Shown here piece by piece: positions 33,115 through 42,082 of a DNA stretch of 64,000 nucleotides. The position numbers were made by a program, and so were the translations under genes. The DNA comes from Rudanella sp031411995 (lineage in GTDB: Bacteria > Bacteroidota > Bacteroidia > Cytophagales > Spirosomataceae): NCBI GenBank assembly GCA_031411995.1, contig JANOCD010000008.1, forward strand, positions 163,228 to 227,227, in the 5' to 3' direction. Position 1 is the stretch's first letter, and each line of letters opens with the position of its first letter. Below the pieces are notes generated by a model. That model ran no database searches. It was not told where the DNA came from and saw only the letters and a list, made by a program, of their open reading frames with translations.

Positions 33115-34461
33115 CTACACCATTTCGTTCTTTACTAAAAACTCCTGAGCAACTTTGTCATCCTTTCGAACAAACGGTCTGATAATGAGTCGCGTACCTC
33201 GCTGATAGGTAAAGAACCGGTAGATCCAGTTGCTCAATACTACCAGCTTACTTCGGAAGCCAATGAGGTAAAAAATGTGAACAAACAGCCAGGTTACCCA
33301 GGCAAGAAAACCACCCAGATGAACGCCACCGGGCAGGTCGGCAACAGCTCGATTACGACCAACAATGGCCAGATTTCCTTTGTTGAAATACCGGAACGGC
33401 TCCATCTCGCGATTGCGCATCAATTGGCCGAGGTTCTTGGCCAATCGCTCGCCCTGCTGAATGGCGGGTTGAGCCACGCCGGGGTGTCCGTTCGGGAAAG
33501 CCGGGTCTCCTCCTTTCATGTAAGCAATGTCGCCAATGGCAAAAATGTTGCTCATGCCCTGCACCTCGTTGAACTCGTTCACCAGAATGCGGCCTTTTTC
33601 AATGCTTTCGGCGGGGACTCCGTCGATCATAGACCCCGTCACACCAGCCGCCCAGATGAGCGTTTGGGATTTTATCTGTTCGCCGTTCTTCAACACGACT
33701 GTTTCGCCATCGTATGTTTCGACGAGAGTTTTTAGCTTGATTTCGATACCCAACTCTTCCAGATAACCGGTTGTGGTTTTGCTCGATTCAACATCCATTG
33801 GCGGCAACACCCGGTCGAGACCCTCAACGAGGTAAATGTTCATTTTGGAGAAGTCCAGCCCCGGGTAGTCGTTGGGCAACACGTACTTGCGCATTTCGGC
33901 AATGGAACCGGCCATTTCGACACCCGTTGGCCCACCGCCCACAATCACGAAGTTGAGCAGCGATTGCTGAATGTCGGGGTCGCGGGTGATGCTTGCCTGC
34001 TCGAAACATTGCAACAATTGGCTCCGCAGGTTGAGTGCATCGGTCATTTGCTTGAGCGGGAAGGCGTATTTCTGGATTTCTTTATTCCCGAAAAAATTAC
34101 TTTTCGATCCAGCGGCAATCACTAAATAATCATAATGCAAATCGCCAATCAGCGTTTTCACTGACTTTTCGACCGGGTCAACACCCGTGACGCGCACCAG
34201 CCGGAAATGAAAATCTTCTTTATCGCTAAACACCTTACGAAGCGGCTCGGCAATGGAATCCGGCTCCAGCCCAGCCGTAGCAACCTGGTACAAAAGCGGC
34301 CAGAAAGCGTGGTAATTCTGCTTGTCGAACAAGACAACCTGAAAATCGCGGCTGTCTAAATTTTTGGCGACATTAATACCCCCGAAACCACCGCCAATAA
34401 TAATGACGCGCTTTTTTGTAGTGGTGGGGACGTTGAGTGAAAGCTTATCGAATTCTAACAT
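33115..34461 (-). CDS. ndh: Type II NADH dehydrogenase (NDH-2)
   Basis: This single-subunit, non-proton-pumping NADH:quinone oxidoreductase on the inner membrane has 448 residues. The FAD-binding motif is RVIIIGGGFGGINVAKNL, followed by FDKQNYHAFWPLLYQVATAGL. The NADH-binding motif is FVIVGGGPTGVEMAGSIAEM, and the second FAD contact is NIFAIGDIAYMKGG. The C-terminal amphipathic/hydrophobic segment (WVTWLFVHIFYLIGF) attaches it to the membrane. It offers a second entry for NADH electrons beside complex I, part of whose genes also lie in this window. It is divergent from the TonB receptor gene. Confidence 0.92.
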   Translation of the reverse strand: MLEFDKLSLNVPTTTKKRVIIIGGGFGGINVAKNLDSRDFQVVLFDKQNYHAFWPLLYQVATAGLEPDSIAEPLRKVFSDKEDFHFRLVRVTGVDPVEKSVKTLIGDLHYDYLVIAAGSKSNFFGNKEIQKYAFPLKQMTDALNLRSQLLQCFEQASITRDPDIQQSLLNFVIVGGGPTGVEMAGSIAEMRKYVLPNDYPGLDFSKMNIYLVEGLDRVLPPMDVESSKTTTGYLEELGIEIKLKTLVETYDGETVVLKNGEQIKSQTLIWAAGVTGSMIDGVPAESIEKGRILVNEFNEVQGMSNIFAIGDIAYMKGGDPAFPNGHPGVAQPAIQQGERLAKNLGQLMRNREMEPFRYFNKGNLAIVGRNRAVADLPGGVHLGGFLAWVTWLFVHIFYLIGFRSKLVVLSNWIYRFFTYQRGTRLIIRPFVRKDDKVAQEFLVKNEMV

Positions 34462-34680
34462 AATTCTGCTCTGTTTATCAAACCGTTGCGTTTCGTCTAA
34501 TCTTTACCGGTGTACAGCCGGATTGTTTATGATGCAACAAAAAATGAAGAGGAAGTGTGCAATATCTCCGTCTTCGGTTGCGTATTGACTTTGTTAAAGC
34601 GTGTTAAATTTAGTTACCTCATTGCTTTCATTCCAACCCTTTGCCCACTTTCGTACTCCTTGTATAAACGCACTTTATTC

Positions 34681-37110
34681 ATGAACTTCCGCTACCCGCT
34701 ACTGCTTGCCTTTCTGCTGTATGTACACACTACTTTTGCTCAAAACTCACCCCGTTCTCCTAAAGCAGTTGCCACTGTTAGCGGTTATGTGCGGGAAGGT
34801 GGCAGTCAGGAGGCTCTGATTGGTGTAAATGTTTATCTGCCAGGCACATCAACCGGCACAACAACCAACACCTACGGCTTTTATTCGCTCACCTTGCCCA
34901 CCCAGGATAGTGTTCGGTTGGCTTACTCGTTTGTGGGCTACGATGCTGTTTTGCGCTCGTTGCCATTTCAACGCGACCAGCAACTGAACATAATTCTCAA
35001 ACCCGGCAAGACCCTGACGGAAGTGACGGTAACATCGAACCGTATTGAGGAAAAGGTGAGCGACACGCCCCAAATGAGTCAGATTGACATTCCGGTTAGC
35101 CAAATCAAAAAAATTCCGGCGTTTCTGGGTGAAAAAGACGTACTGAAAGTGTTGCAATTGATGCCCGGTGTGCAAAAAGGCTCCGAAGGCAGCACCGGAA
35201 TCTACGTGCGCGGGGGTGGACCCGACCAAAACCTGATTATCTTAGATGATGCCATCGTTTACAACGCCAATCACCTGTTCGGGTTTTTCTCGGTGTTCAA
35301 TGGCGATGCGCTTAAAAGCGTCGAACTGACCAAAGGTGGCTTTCCGGCGCGGTTTGGCGGGCGTTTATCCTCCGTGATTGACCTGAATATGAAAGATGGC
35401 AACCGCGAAAAACTGCACGGCGAGGGTGGAATTGGCCTTATTGCGTCGCGCCTGACACTTGAAGGGCCATTGACGAAGAATAGAAAGGGGTCGTTTCTGG
35501 TGTCTGGTCGCCGGACGTATTTAGACATATTAGCGGCTCCGCTCGTAGCGGCTGCCAGCGAGGGCGACGTTCGGGCGGGCTACTATTTTTATGATTTCAA
35601 CGCTAAAGCTAATTACGACTTGGGCGAAAAAGACAAAGTGTATTTAAGTGGCTATTTCGGGCGCGACCGATTCTACGTCCGAAGCAAGGAGGAAGGCAGC
35701 AATAATGGGCTGTTTTGGGGCAATGCCACCTCCACGTTGCGCTGGAACCACCTGTTTTCCCAAAAGTTGTTTTCTAATCTCTCCTTGATTTACAGCAAGT
35801 ATAATTTCCAGATTTTCTCCGAAGAACGAAGCCGATCCAATGCTGACGATCAGTTCTCGCTGCGCTATTCGTCGGGCATTCGGGATTTTTCGCTGAAATA
35901 CGATTTCGATTATTACCCCTCTCCCCAGCATTCCATTCGGTTTGGGGTTCAGACCATTGCCCACCGATTTACGCCCAGCGCACTCGTCGTGAAAAACGCG
36001 GGCGACTTAGACTTTAACCGCAAAATCGACAATATCAATGTGCAGGAATCGGGCCTTTACGCCGAAGATACCTGGCGACCCTCCGACCGGTGGCGGCTTA
36101 ACGGGGGCCTGCGTCTGAGCCACTTCGTGCAAAAAGATGTGAATTATTTCCGGCCCGAACCCCGCTTGTCGGTGGCCTATAAACTCAAGCCTGACCTGTC
36201 GCTTAAAGGAGCGTACTCGCTTATGAATCAGTATGTTCACTTGCTATCGAATACGGGTTTGGGCTTGCCCACTGATCTTTGGGTGCCGACTACCGACCGC
36301 GTGGCCCCCCAACAATCAGAGCAGATCGCGGTTGGCATGGCCAAAGATTTTAATAAATCGGGGTTGTCGCTGACGGTTGAGGGGTACTACAAGACGATGA
36401 AAAACATCATCAACTACCGCGAAGGAGCCAGTTTTCTGTTTTTAGACGACCCACTTTCTGCTGAACAGGTTCGTTGGGAAGATAACGTAACGGCAGGTAA
36501 AGGCTGGTCGTATGGGGCCGAGATTTTGTTGCAAAAAAAAGCCGGGCGGTTCTCCGGCTGGGCGGGTTACACGCTCTCCTGGACACAGTGGCAATTTCCT
36601 GAACTCAACGGGGGCCGTGCGTTTTTCCCTCGTTATGATCGTCGGCACGATATGTCGCTGGTTGGGATTTATGAACTCAGCAAGCGCATTACACTTTCCG
36701 GTGTTTGGGTTTACGGAACGGGCAACGCCCTGACTGTTCCCTTAGCCAGCTATGATGCGCCCCGCCATGATCCGGGCCTTCGGCAACTAGCCAACAATCG
36801 GTTTGTGGCCGGTTTGTTTAATGGTGGAAATGGGGCTACGGATTATGGGAGCCAACGCAACACATTTCGGGCCGAGGCTTACCATCGGTTCGATTTCGGG
36901 ATTCAGTTCCACAAGCAGAAACGTCGTCACGAACGAACCTGGGAAATTAGTGCCTATAACCTGTATAATCGACGCAATCCGTTTTATTACGGCATCGAAG
37001 ATGTGTATGAAAAAAACGCATCGGGCCAATCCCGGAAAACCCGCACGGGCCTGTTCCGGTATTCGGTATTTCCGATTGTGCCGGCATTTAGCTACAACTT
37101 CAAATTCTGA
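34681..37110 (+). CDS. TonB-dependent receptor with carboxypeptidase-like domain
   Basis: The outer-membrane receptor of about 809 residues has a signal peptide (MNFRYPLLLAFLLYVHTTFAQ). The carboxypeptidase-like beta domain has GYVREGGSQEALIGVNVYLP. A plug domain carries MPGVQKGSEGSTGIYVRGGG and LDDAIVYNANHLFGFFSVFN, and a 22-strand barrel follows to the end (YNFKF). ATG 34681 gives the correct signal peptide. It pairs with the DUF4249 lipoprotein six bases downstream, a combination frequent in Bacteroidota. The ligand is unknown; unlike SusC it has no SusD partner. Confidence 0.9.
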   Translation: MNFRYPLLLAFLLYVHTTFAQNSPRSPKAVATVSGYVREGGSQEALIGVNVYLPGTSTGTTTNTYGFYSLTLPTQDSVRLAYSFVGYDAVLRSLPFQRDQQLNIILKPGKTLTEVTVTSNRIEEKVSDTPQMSQIDIPVSQIKKIPAFLGEKDVLKVLQLMPGVQKGSEGSTGIYVRGGGPDQNLIILDDAIVYNANHLFGFFSVFNGDALKSVELTKGGFPARFGGRLSSVIDLNMKDGNREKLHGEGGIGLIASRLTLEGPLTKNRKGSFLVSGRRTYLDILAAPLVAAASEGDVRAGYYFYDFNAKANYDLGEKDKVYLSGYFGRDRFYVRSKEEGSNNGLFWGNATSTLRWNHLFSQKLFSNLSLIYSKYNFQIFSEERSRSNADDQFSLRYSSGIRDFSLKYDFDYYPSPQHSIRFGVQTIAHRFTPSALVVKNAGDLDFNRKIDNINVQESGLYAEDTWRPSDRWRLNGGLRLSHFVQKDVNYFRPEPRLSVAYKLKPDLSLKGAYSLMNQYVHLLSNTGLGLPTDLWVPTTDRVAPQQSEQIAVGMAKDFNKSGLSLTVEGYYKTMKNIINYREGASFLFLDDPLSAEQVRWEDNVTAGKGWSYGAEILLQKKAGRFSGWAGYTLSWTQWQFPELNGGRAFFPRYDRRHDMSLVGIYELSKRITLSGVWVYGTGNALTVPLASYDAPRHDPGLRQLANNRFVAGLFNGGNGATDYGSQRNTFRAEAYHRFDFGIQFHKQKRRHERTWEISAYNLYNRRNPFYYGIEDVYEKNASGQSRKTRTGLFRYSVFPIVPAFSYNFKF

Positions 37111-37116
37111 CCCGTT

Positions 37117-38307
37117 ATGAATCCCTTTCAAAAACACACTATGGCCCGGTTGCTCAACAAGTCTCAAAAGTTCGTTTGGTGTGGTATTTCAGGTTTCGTT
37201 CTTTCTGCTTCCCTTCTGTTATCCTGCAATACCAGTCTTCGCAATGAGGTCGATGCTAACCTCATCAATCGGGAAGCCGGTAAATTGGTGGTGGCCAGTT
37301 TTGTTTCGCCCCAGGACACAGTTCTTGCCGCCCGAATCGGGGTTTCTAATCCGGTATTGGGTTCGGTTACGGCCACAAACGGCTCTAACCCGGTCACAAA
37401 CGCGGTTGTCATCATCACGAATGGCTCGCGAATGGTGGCTCTGCGCCATGTTCCGAATTACAACAATTTAGGTTTGGGAATCTATGTTGCTTCGGCCCGC
37501 GACTTCCCGATTGTAGCCGGGCAAACGTACACGATAACCGTTGAAACGCCCGATGGTAAAAAAGTGAACGCCCAGTGTACTATTCCGACTGCCCCGCCCA
37601 CGCCCGAAGCTCGCTTCGATTCAGCTGTCAGCGAGAATGGATTCAGTTCTTCGAACGGAGTCCGAACGCCTTTTCTTACGAAAGAATATGGAATACGATT
37701 GCAATGGACTGACCCCGTTGGTGGGCGAAATTATTACCGGGCAACGGCCTACCTGCGCTCCTCGCGAGTAGCGCAACCAGCCAACTCAACGGTGGTACAG
37801 CCCATTACTATAACCACTACTTTCTTTGAAAACAGTGGTTTACAAGCCGATGCAGTCAGTTCTGACGGTGGGCGGTTGATATCGCGACGGGGTGTTTTTC
37901 ACCGTTACTCGAACAGTGGGAATTCGTTTAGCCCCCCTGTCGTCACAACTAACCCCAATAATACAACTACAACGATTTACTGCACTCCCACTTGCACGAC
38001 CTATATCACAGGGCCATCGGGTACAACCACGATTTCGCCCCCGCCCGGTACATCGACCAACCCGGCGAGCCTGAGTGCTGATATCAACAAGGTACAATTG
38101 AGTAGTTTATTCCAACAGGCCGAATTAACCTATTCCCTGCTTCATACCGACGAAAGCTACTACCGATACCACGACTCCATTCTCCGACAAGGTGAAAGTG
38201 AAGGAAACCCCTTTGCTGAACCCGTCCCGATTCCGACCAATATCAACGGTGGTCTGGGGTGTTTTGGGGGCTACAATCGAAGTACGGTGGTGGTGAGAAT
38301 TAAATAA
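37117..38307 (+). CDS. DUF4249 lipoprotein
   Basis: The 396-residue outer-membrane lipoprotein has its lipobox at SASLLLSCN. The following beta-rich sequence KLVVASFVSPQDTVLAARIGVSNPVLG is the DUF4249 start, and GQTYTITVETPDGKKV is its typical mid-section. A Thr/Asn/Pro-rich stretch (about 275-310) is an unusual low-complexity insertion. Translation may begin at ATG 37117 or ATG 37141. It probably forms a surface complex with the TonB receptor upstream. A rho-independent terminator shared with the convergent DAHP synthase gene follows. Confidence 0.85.
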   Translation: MNPFQKHTMARLLNKSQKFVWCGISGFVLSASLLLSCNTSLRNEVDANLINREAGKLVVASFVSPQDTVLAARIGVSNPVLGSVTATNGSNPVTNAVVIITNGSRMVALRHVPNYNNLGLGIYVASARDFPIVAGQTYTITVETPDGKKVNAQCTIPTAPPTPEARFDSAVSENGFSSSNGVRTPFLTKEYGIRLQWTDPVGGRNYYRATAYLRSSRVAQPANSTVVQPITITTTFFENSGLQADAVSSDGGRLISRRGVFHRYSNSGNSFSPPVVTTNPNNTTTTIYCTPTCTTYITGPSGTTTISPPPGTSTNPASLSADINKVQLSSLFQQAELTYSLLHTDESYYRYHDSILRQGESEGNPFAEPVPIPTNINGGLGCFGGYNRSTVVVRIK

Positions 38308-38310
38308 AAA

Positions 38311-38337
38311 AAGGGCCGCGTCACGGCCCTTTTTTTA
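38311..38337. terminator. Shared rho-independent terminator
   Basis: The stem agggccg / cggccct with loop cgtca is preceded by a run of A and followed by a run of T, so it works on both strands. The T-run on the plus strand contains the stop codon of the convergent DAHP synthase gene (38335-38337), so terminator and coding end overlap. Confidence 0.88.
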
Positions 38338-39432
38338 TGCAGGTTGGTTGTTCATAATCTCCGTCTGCTTCCGAATCGACTCCATGTGGATGATTTTGTA
38401 GATTTCTTCCACGAGTTCGGGATATAGATTGAGTTTTTTACCGAGGTCGGTGCGGGTTTTCAAAATTTCTTTCCAGCGGTCGGGCTGGAACAAGGTCACA
38501 TTGTTGTCGCGTTTGTATTCGGCTAACCGCTCCACGAGGGCCATCCGGGCACCCAGCATCTCCACAATCTGACGATCCACATTGTCGATGTTCCGGCGCG
38601 ACTGCTCCATAAAACTCTGAAATTCAATGTTCGATGATTCAACCTGCCGAATTTGGAGGTGTTCGAGCATCTCACCAAACGCTGCCGGGGTCAGTTGTTG
38701 GGCGGCATCGCTCCAGGCTTTGTCGGGGTCAATGTGCGACTCCACAATCAGACCATCGTAGTTGAGGTCCAGTGCCATCTGCGACAACTCGTTCAGGTAG
38801 GCCCGCTTACCGGCCATGTGGCTTGGGTCGCCGATGATTGGCAGTTCCGGGAAAATAGACTTCAACTCGATAGCCATTTGCCACATCGGAACATTCCGGT
38901 ATTTGCTGGCTTCGCCGGTGGCAAACCCCCGGTGAATGGCTCCCAATTTGGTAACACCAGCCCCGGCAATCCGCTCAAATGCACCAACCCACAAAGCGAG
39001 GTCGGGATTCACGGGGTTTTTGATCAACACCGGCACATCGACACCGCGCAGGGCATCGGCAATTTCCTGCACGTTGAAGGGGTTCACGGTAGTACGGGCA
39101 CCAATCCACAAAATATCGACACCATATTTCAGGGCCAGTTCAATGTGTTGGGGAGTAGCAACCTCAACCGCAAAAGGCAGGCCCGTTTCGGCTTTGGCCC
39201 GCTGAATCCAGGGCAGAGCGGCTTCGCCCATGCCCTCGAAACTTCCCGGACGGGTACGCGGCTTCCAAACGCCCGCACGAATAACATGGACAGCGTTCAG
39301 TTCTTTCAACTGGCGGGCGGTCTCAACAAGTTGATCTTCGGTTTCCGCACTGCACGGACCGGCAATAATCAACGGCTTTCCATCGGTCTGAATCCACGAT
39401 GACAGCGGCTCAACAACTAAATCAGGCTTCAT
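38335..39432 (-). CDS. Bifunctional DAHP synthase/chorismate mutase
   Basis: The 365-residue fusion enzyme is typical of Bacteroidota. Residues 1-265 form the KDO8P-like DAHP synthase, which condenses PEP and erythrose 4-phosphate, with PLIIAGPCSAETEDQL, IRAGVWKPRTRPGSFEGMG and IIGDPSHMAGKR. A C-terminal AroQ-type chorismate mutase (about 275-350) starts at SRRNIDNVDRQIVEMLGARM. The mutase probably makes the synthase sensitive to prephenate. It is a single gene. Its stop codon lies in the T-run of the shared terminator. aroE of the same pathway is at the left end of the window. Confidence 0.95.
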   Translation of the reverse strand: MKPDLVVEPLSSWIQTDGKPLIIAGPCSAETEDQLVETARQLKELNAVHVIRAGVWKPRTRPGSFEGMGEAALPWIQRAKAETGLPFAVEVATPQHIELALKYGVDILWIGARTTVNPFNVQEIADALRGVDVPVLIKNPVNPDLALWVGAFERIAGAGVTKLGAIHRGFATGEASKYRNVPMWQMAIELKSIFPELPIIGDPSHMAGKRAYLNELSQMALDLNYDGLIVESHIDPDKAWSDAAQQLTPAAFGEMLEHLQIRQVESSNIEFQSFMEQSRRNIDNVDRQIVEMLGARMALVERLAEYKRDNNVTLFQPDRWKEILKTRTDLGKKLNLYPELVEEIYKIIHMESIRKQTEIMNNQPA

Positions 39433-39792
39433 AACAATCTGTATTCTAAACTAATTAATAAACAATATACAATCAATAATGCATAAAAAGGAAGATGCTA
39501 AAACAGGGGCCGGATGGTCCACTATGCCTTGTTCATGCTTCATTATACATTACCCGATAGGGCAGTCGGAACTTTTGATTTGAAAAAGTGGTATATTTGC
39601 AACCGAACTCCACTAAAAAGGGAGGACAAATATACCCGGTCTGAAGCTGATTTTTAGTTTGTTGACGCAGTTTTTTACGATATTCCTAACCAATCGTGTT
39701 TAAGTTTGTTGTTCAATCTAAAACAACGTTTCGGTTTGGTGCCGCAGCGTTTTTAACTTTCGCGTTTGTGCCCAGCCAAATGGGCTTACACT
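39433..39792. other. 360-base intergenic region with imperfect palindrome and promoter
   Basis: No coding frame of note was found. The left part (39476-39553) has an imperfect inverted repeat with words aataatgcat and cattatacatt. At 39592-39600 lies TATATTTGC, a good Bacteroidota -7 element reading towards proline dehydrogenase, with TTTG boxes 10-15 bases before it at a shorter spacing than usual. Transcription would start near 39605 and leave a leader of about 190 bases, in which I see no clear riboswitch fold. Confidence 0.5.
39476..39553. repeat. Imperfect inverted repeat upstream of proline dehydrogenase
   Basis: The left words aataatgcat, gatgct and aacagg and the right words ccttgttcatgc and ttcattatacatt are approximately complementary. 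They give a weak long hairpin in the style of the other word-built elements. Pairing has many mismatches, so it may be a decayed copy. Confidence 0.4.
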
Positions 39793-41034
39793 ATGTCGAA
39801 TAGAAGTAATCTAATGCCTACGACTCTGCAACGGCCCATCGAGGTGGCGCCCGTATCGTTTGAGGACACTTCGATTGCCTTCTCCTGTCAGTCTGATTTC
39901 AAACTACGGAAAACGTACTGGCTCTTTGCGTTGATGAATAAAGGATGGTTGGTGAATTTAGGGACTTTTTTTATAAAAATATCCCTGAAGCTCAATCTGC
40001 CGATCAAAAACCTCATCAAAAGCACTATTTTTGAGCAATTCTGTGGGGGCGAGAGCATCCGCGATTGTGAGAAGACTATCGGTAAACTCCACAATGGCCA
40101 TATCGGCACTATTCTCGATTTCTCGATAGAAGGCGAAGACAGCGAACGTAGCTTTGAAGAAACTACGCTCGAAGTGATCCGTACCATTGAGCGAGCCAGC
40201 GAATCGACCGATATCCCATTCTCGGTGTTTAAAATAACGGGTATTGCGAGTTCTGATCTGCTCGAAGCCGTGCAAAAAGGTGATGAACTCACTGATGCCG
40301 ACAAAGCCGCTTACGAGCGCGTTCGTGACCGGGTAAATCGCTTGTGCGCCCGTGCCCATGAACGCAATGTCAGGCTTTTCATCGATGCCGAGGAAAGCTG
40401 GTTGCAAGGTGCCATCGACACGCTGGCTTATGAGATGATGACCCGGTATAACCGTGAGCGACCAGTGGTGTTCAATACTTACCAGATGTATCGCTGGGAA
40501 ATGTATGACAACCTGGTGCATGCCACCGAAACCGCCCGTAGTCAGGGCTACCTGCTGGGTGCCAAATTAGTGCGGGGAGCCTACCTGGAGAAAGAACGCA
40601 TTCGATCGCACGAAGAAGAATATCAAGATCCTATTCAGGCCACCAAAGAAGATACCGACCGGGATTTTAACCGGGCTATCGATTTTGCTCTGAACAATCG
40701 CGACACGGTTTCGATTTGCCTCGGCACGCACAATGAATATAGTTGTCAGTACTGTTTTCAACGGATGAAGCAACTCGGCATTGCCCCCAGCGACGAACAT
40801 ATCTGGTTCGCACAGTTGCTTGGCATGAGCGACAATATCTCCTACAATTTAGCGAATGCTGGCTACAACGTGGCTAAATATGTGCCCTACGGCCCTGTTG
40901 ATGCCGTTATGCCTTATCTATTCCGTCGGGCTGAAGAAAATAAATCTATTGCCGGCCAAAGCAGCCGCGAGTTCAAACTAATTGCCAAAGAACTCGACCG
41001 GCGCAAAAGAAATGGAGTGAGGAGCGAGGAGTGA
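39793..41034 (+). CDS. putA: Proline dehydrogenase
   Basis: The monofunctional FAD enzyme of about 413 residues oxidises proline to pyrroline-5-carboxylate. Family motifs include FIDAEESWLQGAIDTL, FNTYQMYRWEMYDNL, GAKLVRGAYLEKER (catalytic Arg-Gly region) and YVPYGPVDAVMPYLFRRAEEN near the end. Start ATG 39793 is taken; ATG 39814 is also possible. The last residues, GVRSEE, and the stop codon are encoded by the left arm of the hairpin at 41017-41112, so the element has replaced or extended the natural C-terminus. lspA follows directly after that hairpin. Confidence 0.92.
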   Translation: MSNRSNLMPTTLQRPIEVAPVSFEDTSIAFSCQSDFKLRKTYWLFALMNKGWLVNLGTFFIKISLKLNLPIKNLIKSTIFEQFCGGESIRDCEKTIGKLHNGHIGTILDFSIEGEDSERSFEETTLEVIRTIERASESTDIPFSVFKITGIASSDLLEAVQKGDELTDADKAAYERVRDRVNRLCARAHERNVRLFIDAEESWLQGAIDTLAYEMMTRYNRERPVVFNTYQMYRWEMYDNLVHATETARSQGYLLGAKLVRGAYLEKERIRSHEEEYQDPIQATKEDTDRDFNRAIDFALNNRDTVSICLGTHNEYSCQYCFQRMKQLGIAPSDEHIWFAQLLGMSDNISYNLANAGYNVAKYVPYGPVDAVMPYLFRRAEENKSIAGQSSREFKLIAKELDRRKRNGVRSEE

Positions 41035-41112
41035 GGAGCAAGGAGTTGGCTGACGCACAAATTCTGAGCTTCAGCCAACTCCTCACTCCCCACTCCTCAC
41101 TCCTCACTTTTT
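41017..41112. terminator. 37-base-arm hairpin between putA and lspA
   Basis: Arms 41017-41053 and 41071-41107 pair over 37 bases with about four mismatches and a 17-base loop. Both arms are iterations of gtgagga(g) words plus a unique ttggctga end. A run of T follows. The left arm lies inside the putA coding region. It is the largest and best-paired of the word-built hairpins and should terminate transcription strongly. Confidence 0.85.
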
Positions 41113-41117
41113 TTAAC

Positions 41118-41963
41118 ATGATCCAGAAAAACCCGCTCAAGTACTTCCTGTTCGCTCTATTGCTGATTGGCATTGACCAGGCATCCAAGCTGGCTGTTCA
41201 CCACTATATGCAGCCGGGTTTTGCCGGGCAAATTAGCCTGATTGGTGATTGGTTTAAGTTGCATTATGTGCTTAATCCCGGCATGGCATTCGGAATGCAA
41301 CTGACCCACGACTATGGCAAGCTTATTCTGAGTTTGTTCCGGTTGGTGGCGATGGCGGGTATAGGCTGGTATCTGGCACATTTGGCCCGGCAGGGTGCGC
41401 CCAATGGCCTCCTTTGGGCAATGGCCATGATTCTGGCCGGAGCCGTTGGCAACGTAATCGACAGTACGTTTTATGGTGTTTTGCTGAATAATGCCCCCTA
41501 TGGTTCGCCCACTCCCTGGTTTCATGGGCAAGTGATCGACATGGTTTTTGTGGACGTTTGGGAAGGCTTCATTCCCGATTGGGTGCCGCTTTGGGGAGGT
41601 CAATATTACTCGACACCCATTTTCAATATTGCTGACTCCTGCATTTTCATCGGCGTTTGTTTAATCCTGTTCTTTCAGCGTCGTTTTTTTCGCGAGCATA
41701 GCTTCGATCCAGATGGCCAACTCCCGGACGATGCCGCCCTTACAAACTCAGCTACCGTTTTGCCTGCCACGGACTTTGTCGAAGAAGTTGAAGATAAACA
41801 CGACAACACGCCAGTGGCTGGTATTGAAGGACAACCCGCCCCTGATTTGGGTAAAGAAGAAAATACCGATGATTCAGAAAAAGAATATCCGGTAGCAAGC
41901 GAGGAACCAACAACGACTTCACTGGTGGATGAGCACCGGCCAGGCAAGTCCAGTGAAATATAG
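41118..41963 (+). CDS. lspA: Lipoprotein signal peptidase II with acidic tail
   Basis: LspA cleaves the signal peptide of lipoproteins in the inner membrane. Motifs are LLIGIDQASKLAVHHYM at helix 1, LNPGMAFGM, AGAVGNVIDSTFYG (first catalytic Asp) and FNIADSCIFIGV (second catalytic Asp). At 281 residues it is longer than the usual 160-210. A cytoplasmic tail of about 80 residues after the last helix is acidic and rich in Asp, Glu, Thr and Pro and has no counterpart in model enzymes. ATG 41118 is preferred; upstream codons run through the hairpin. A very strong terminator follows. Confidence 0.93.
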   Translation: MIQKNPLKYFLFALLLIGIDQASKLAVHHYMQPGFAGQISLIGDWFKLHYVLNPGMAFGMQLTHDYGKLILSLFRLVAMAGIGWYLAHLARQGAPNGLLWAMAMILAGAVGNVIDSTFYGVLLNNAPYGSPTPWFHGQVIDMVFVDVWEGFIPDWVPLWGGQYYSTPIFNIADSCIFIGVCLILFFQRRFFREHSFDPDGQLPDDAALTNSATVLPATDFVEEVEDKHDNTPVAGIEGQPAPDLGKEENTDDSEKEYPVASEEPTTTSLVDEHRPGKSSEI

Positions 41964-42018
41964 TCTTGATTCAATGAATTATAGCATATTCTGTGCCTTT
42001 TTCTGCTCATCTATCTAG

Positions 42019-42062
42019 CGTTAAAAAGCCCCTTTTCATTACAGAAAAGGGGCTTTTTAACG
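42019..42062. terminator. Perfect 19-base terminator hairpin
   Basis: Arms cgttaaaaagccccttttc and gaaaaggggctttttaacg form a perfect 19-base stem with loop attaca. The stem has flanking A and T runs, so it can work for both lspA (+) and the convergent cytochrome lipoprotein gene (-). Confidence 0.92.
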
Positions 42063-42082
42063 CCCGGGGCAGACTATGCTAA

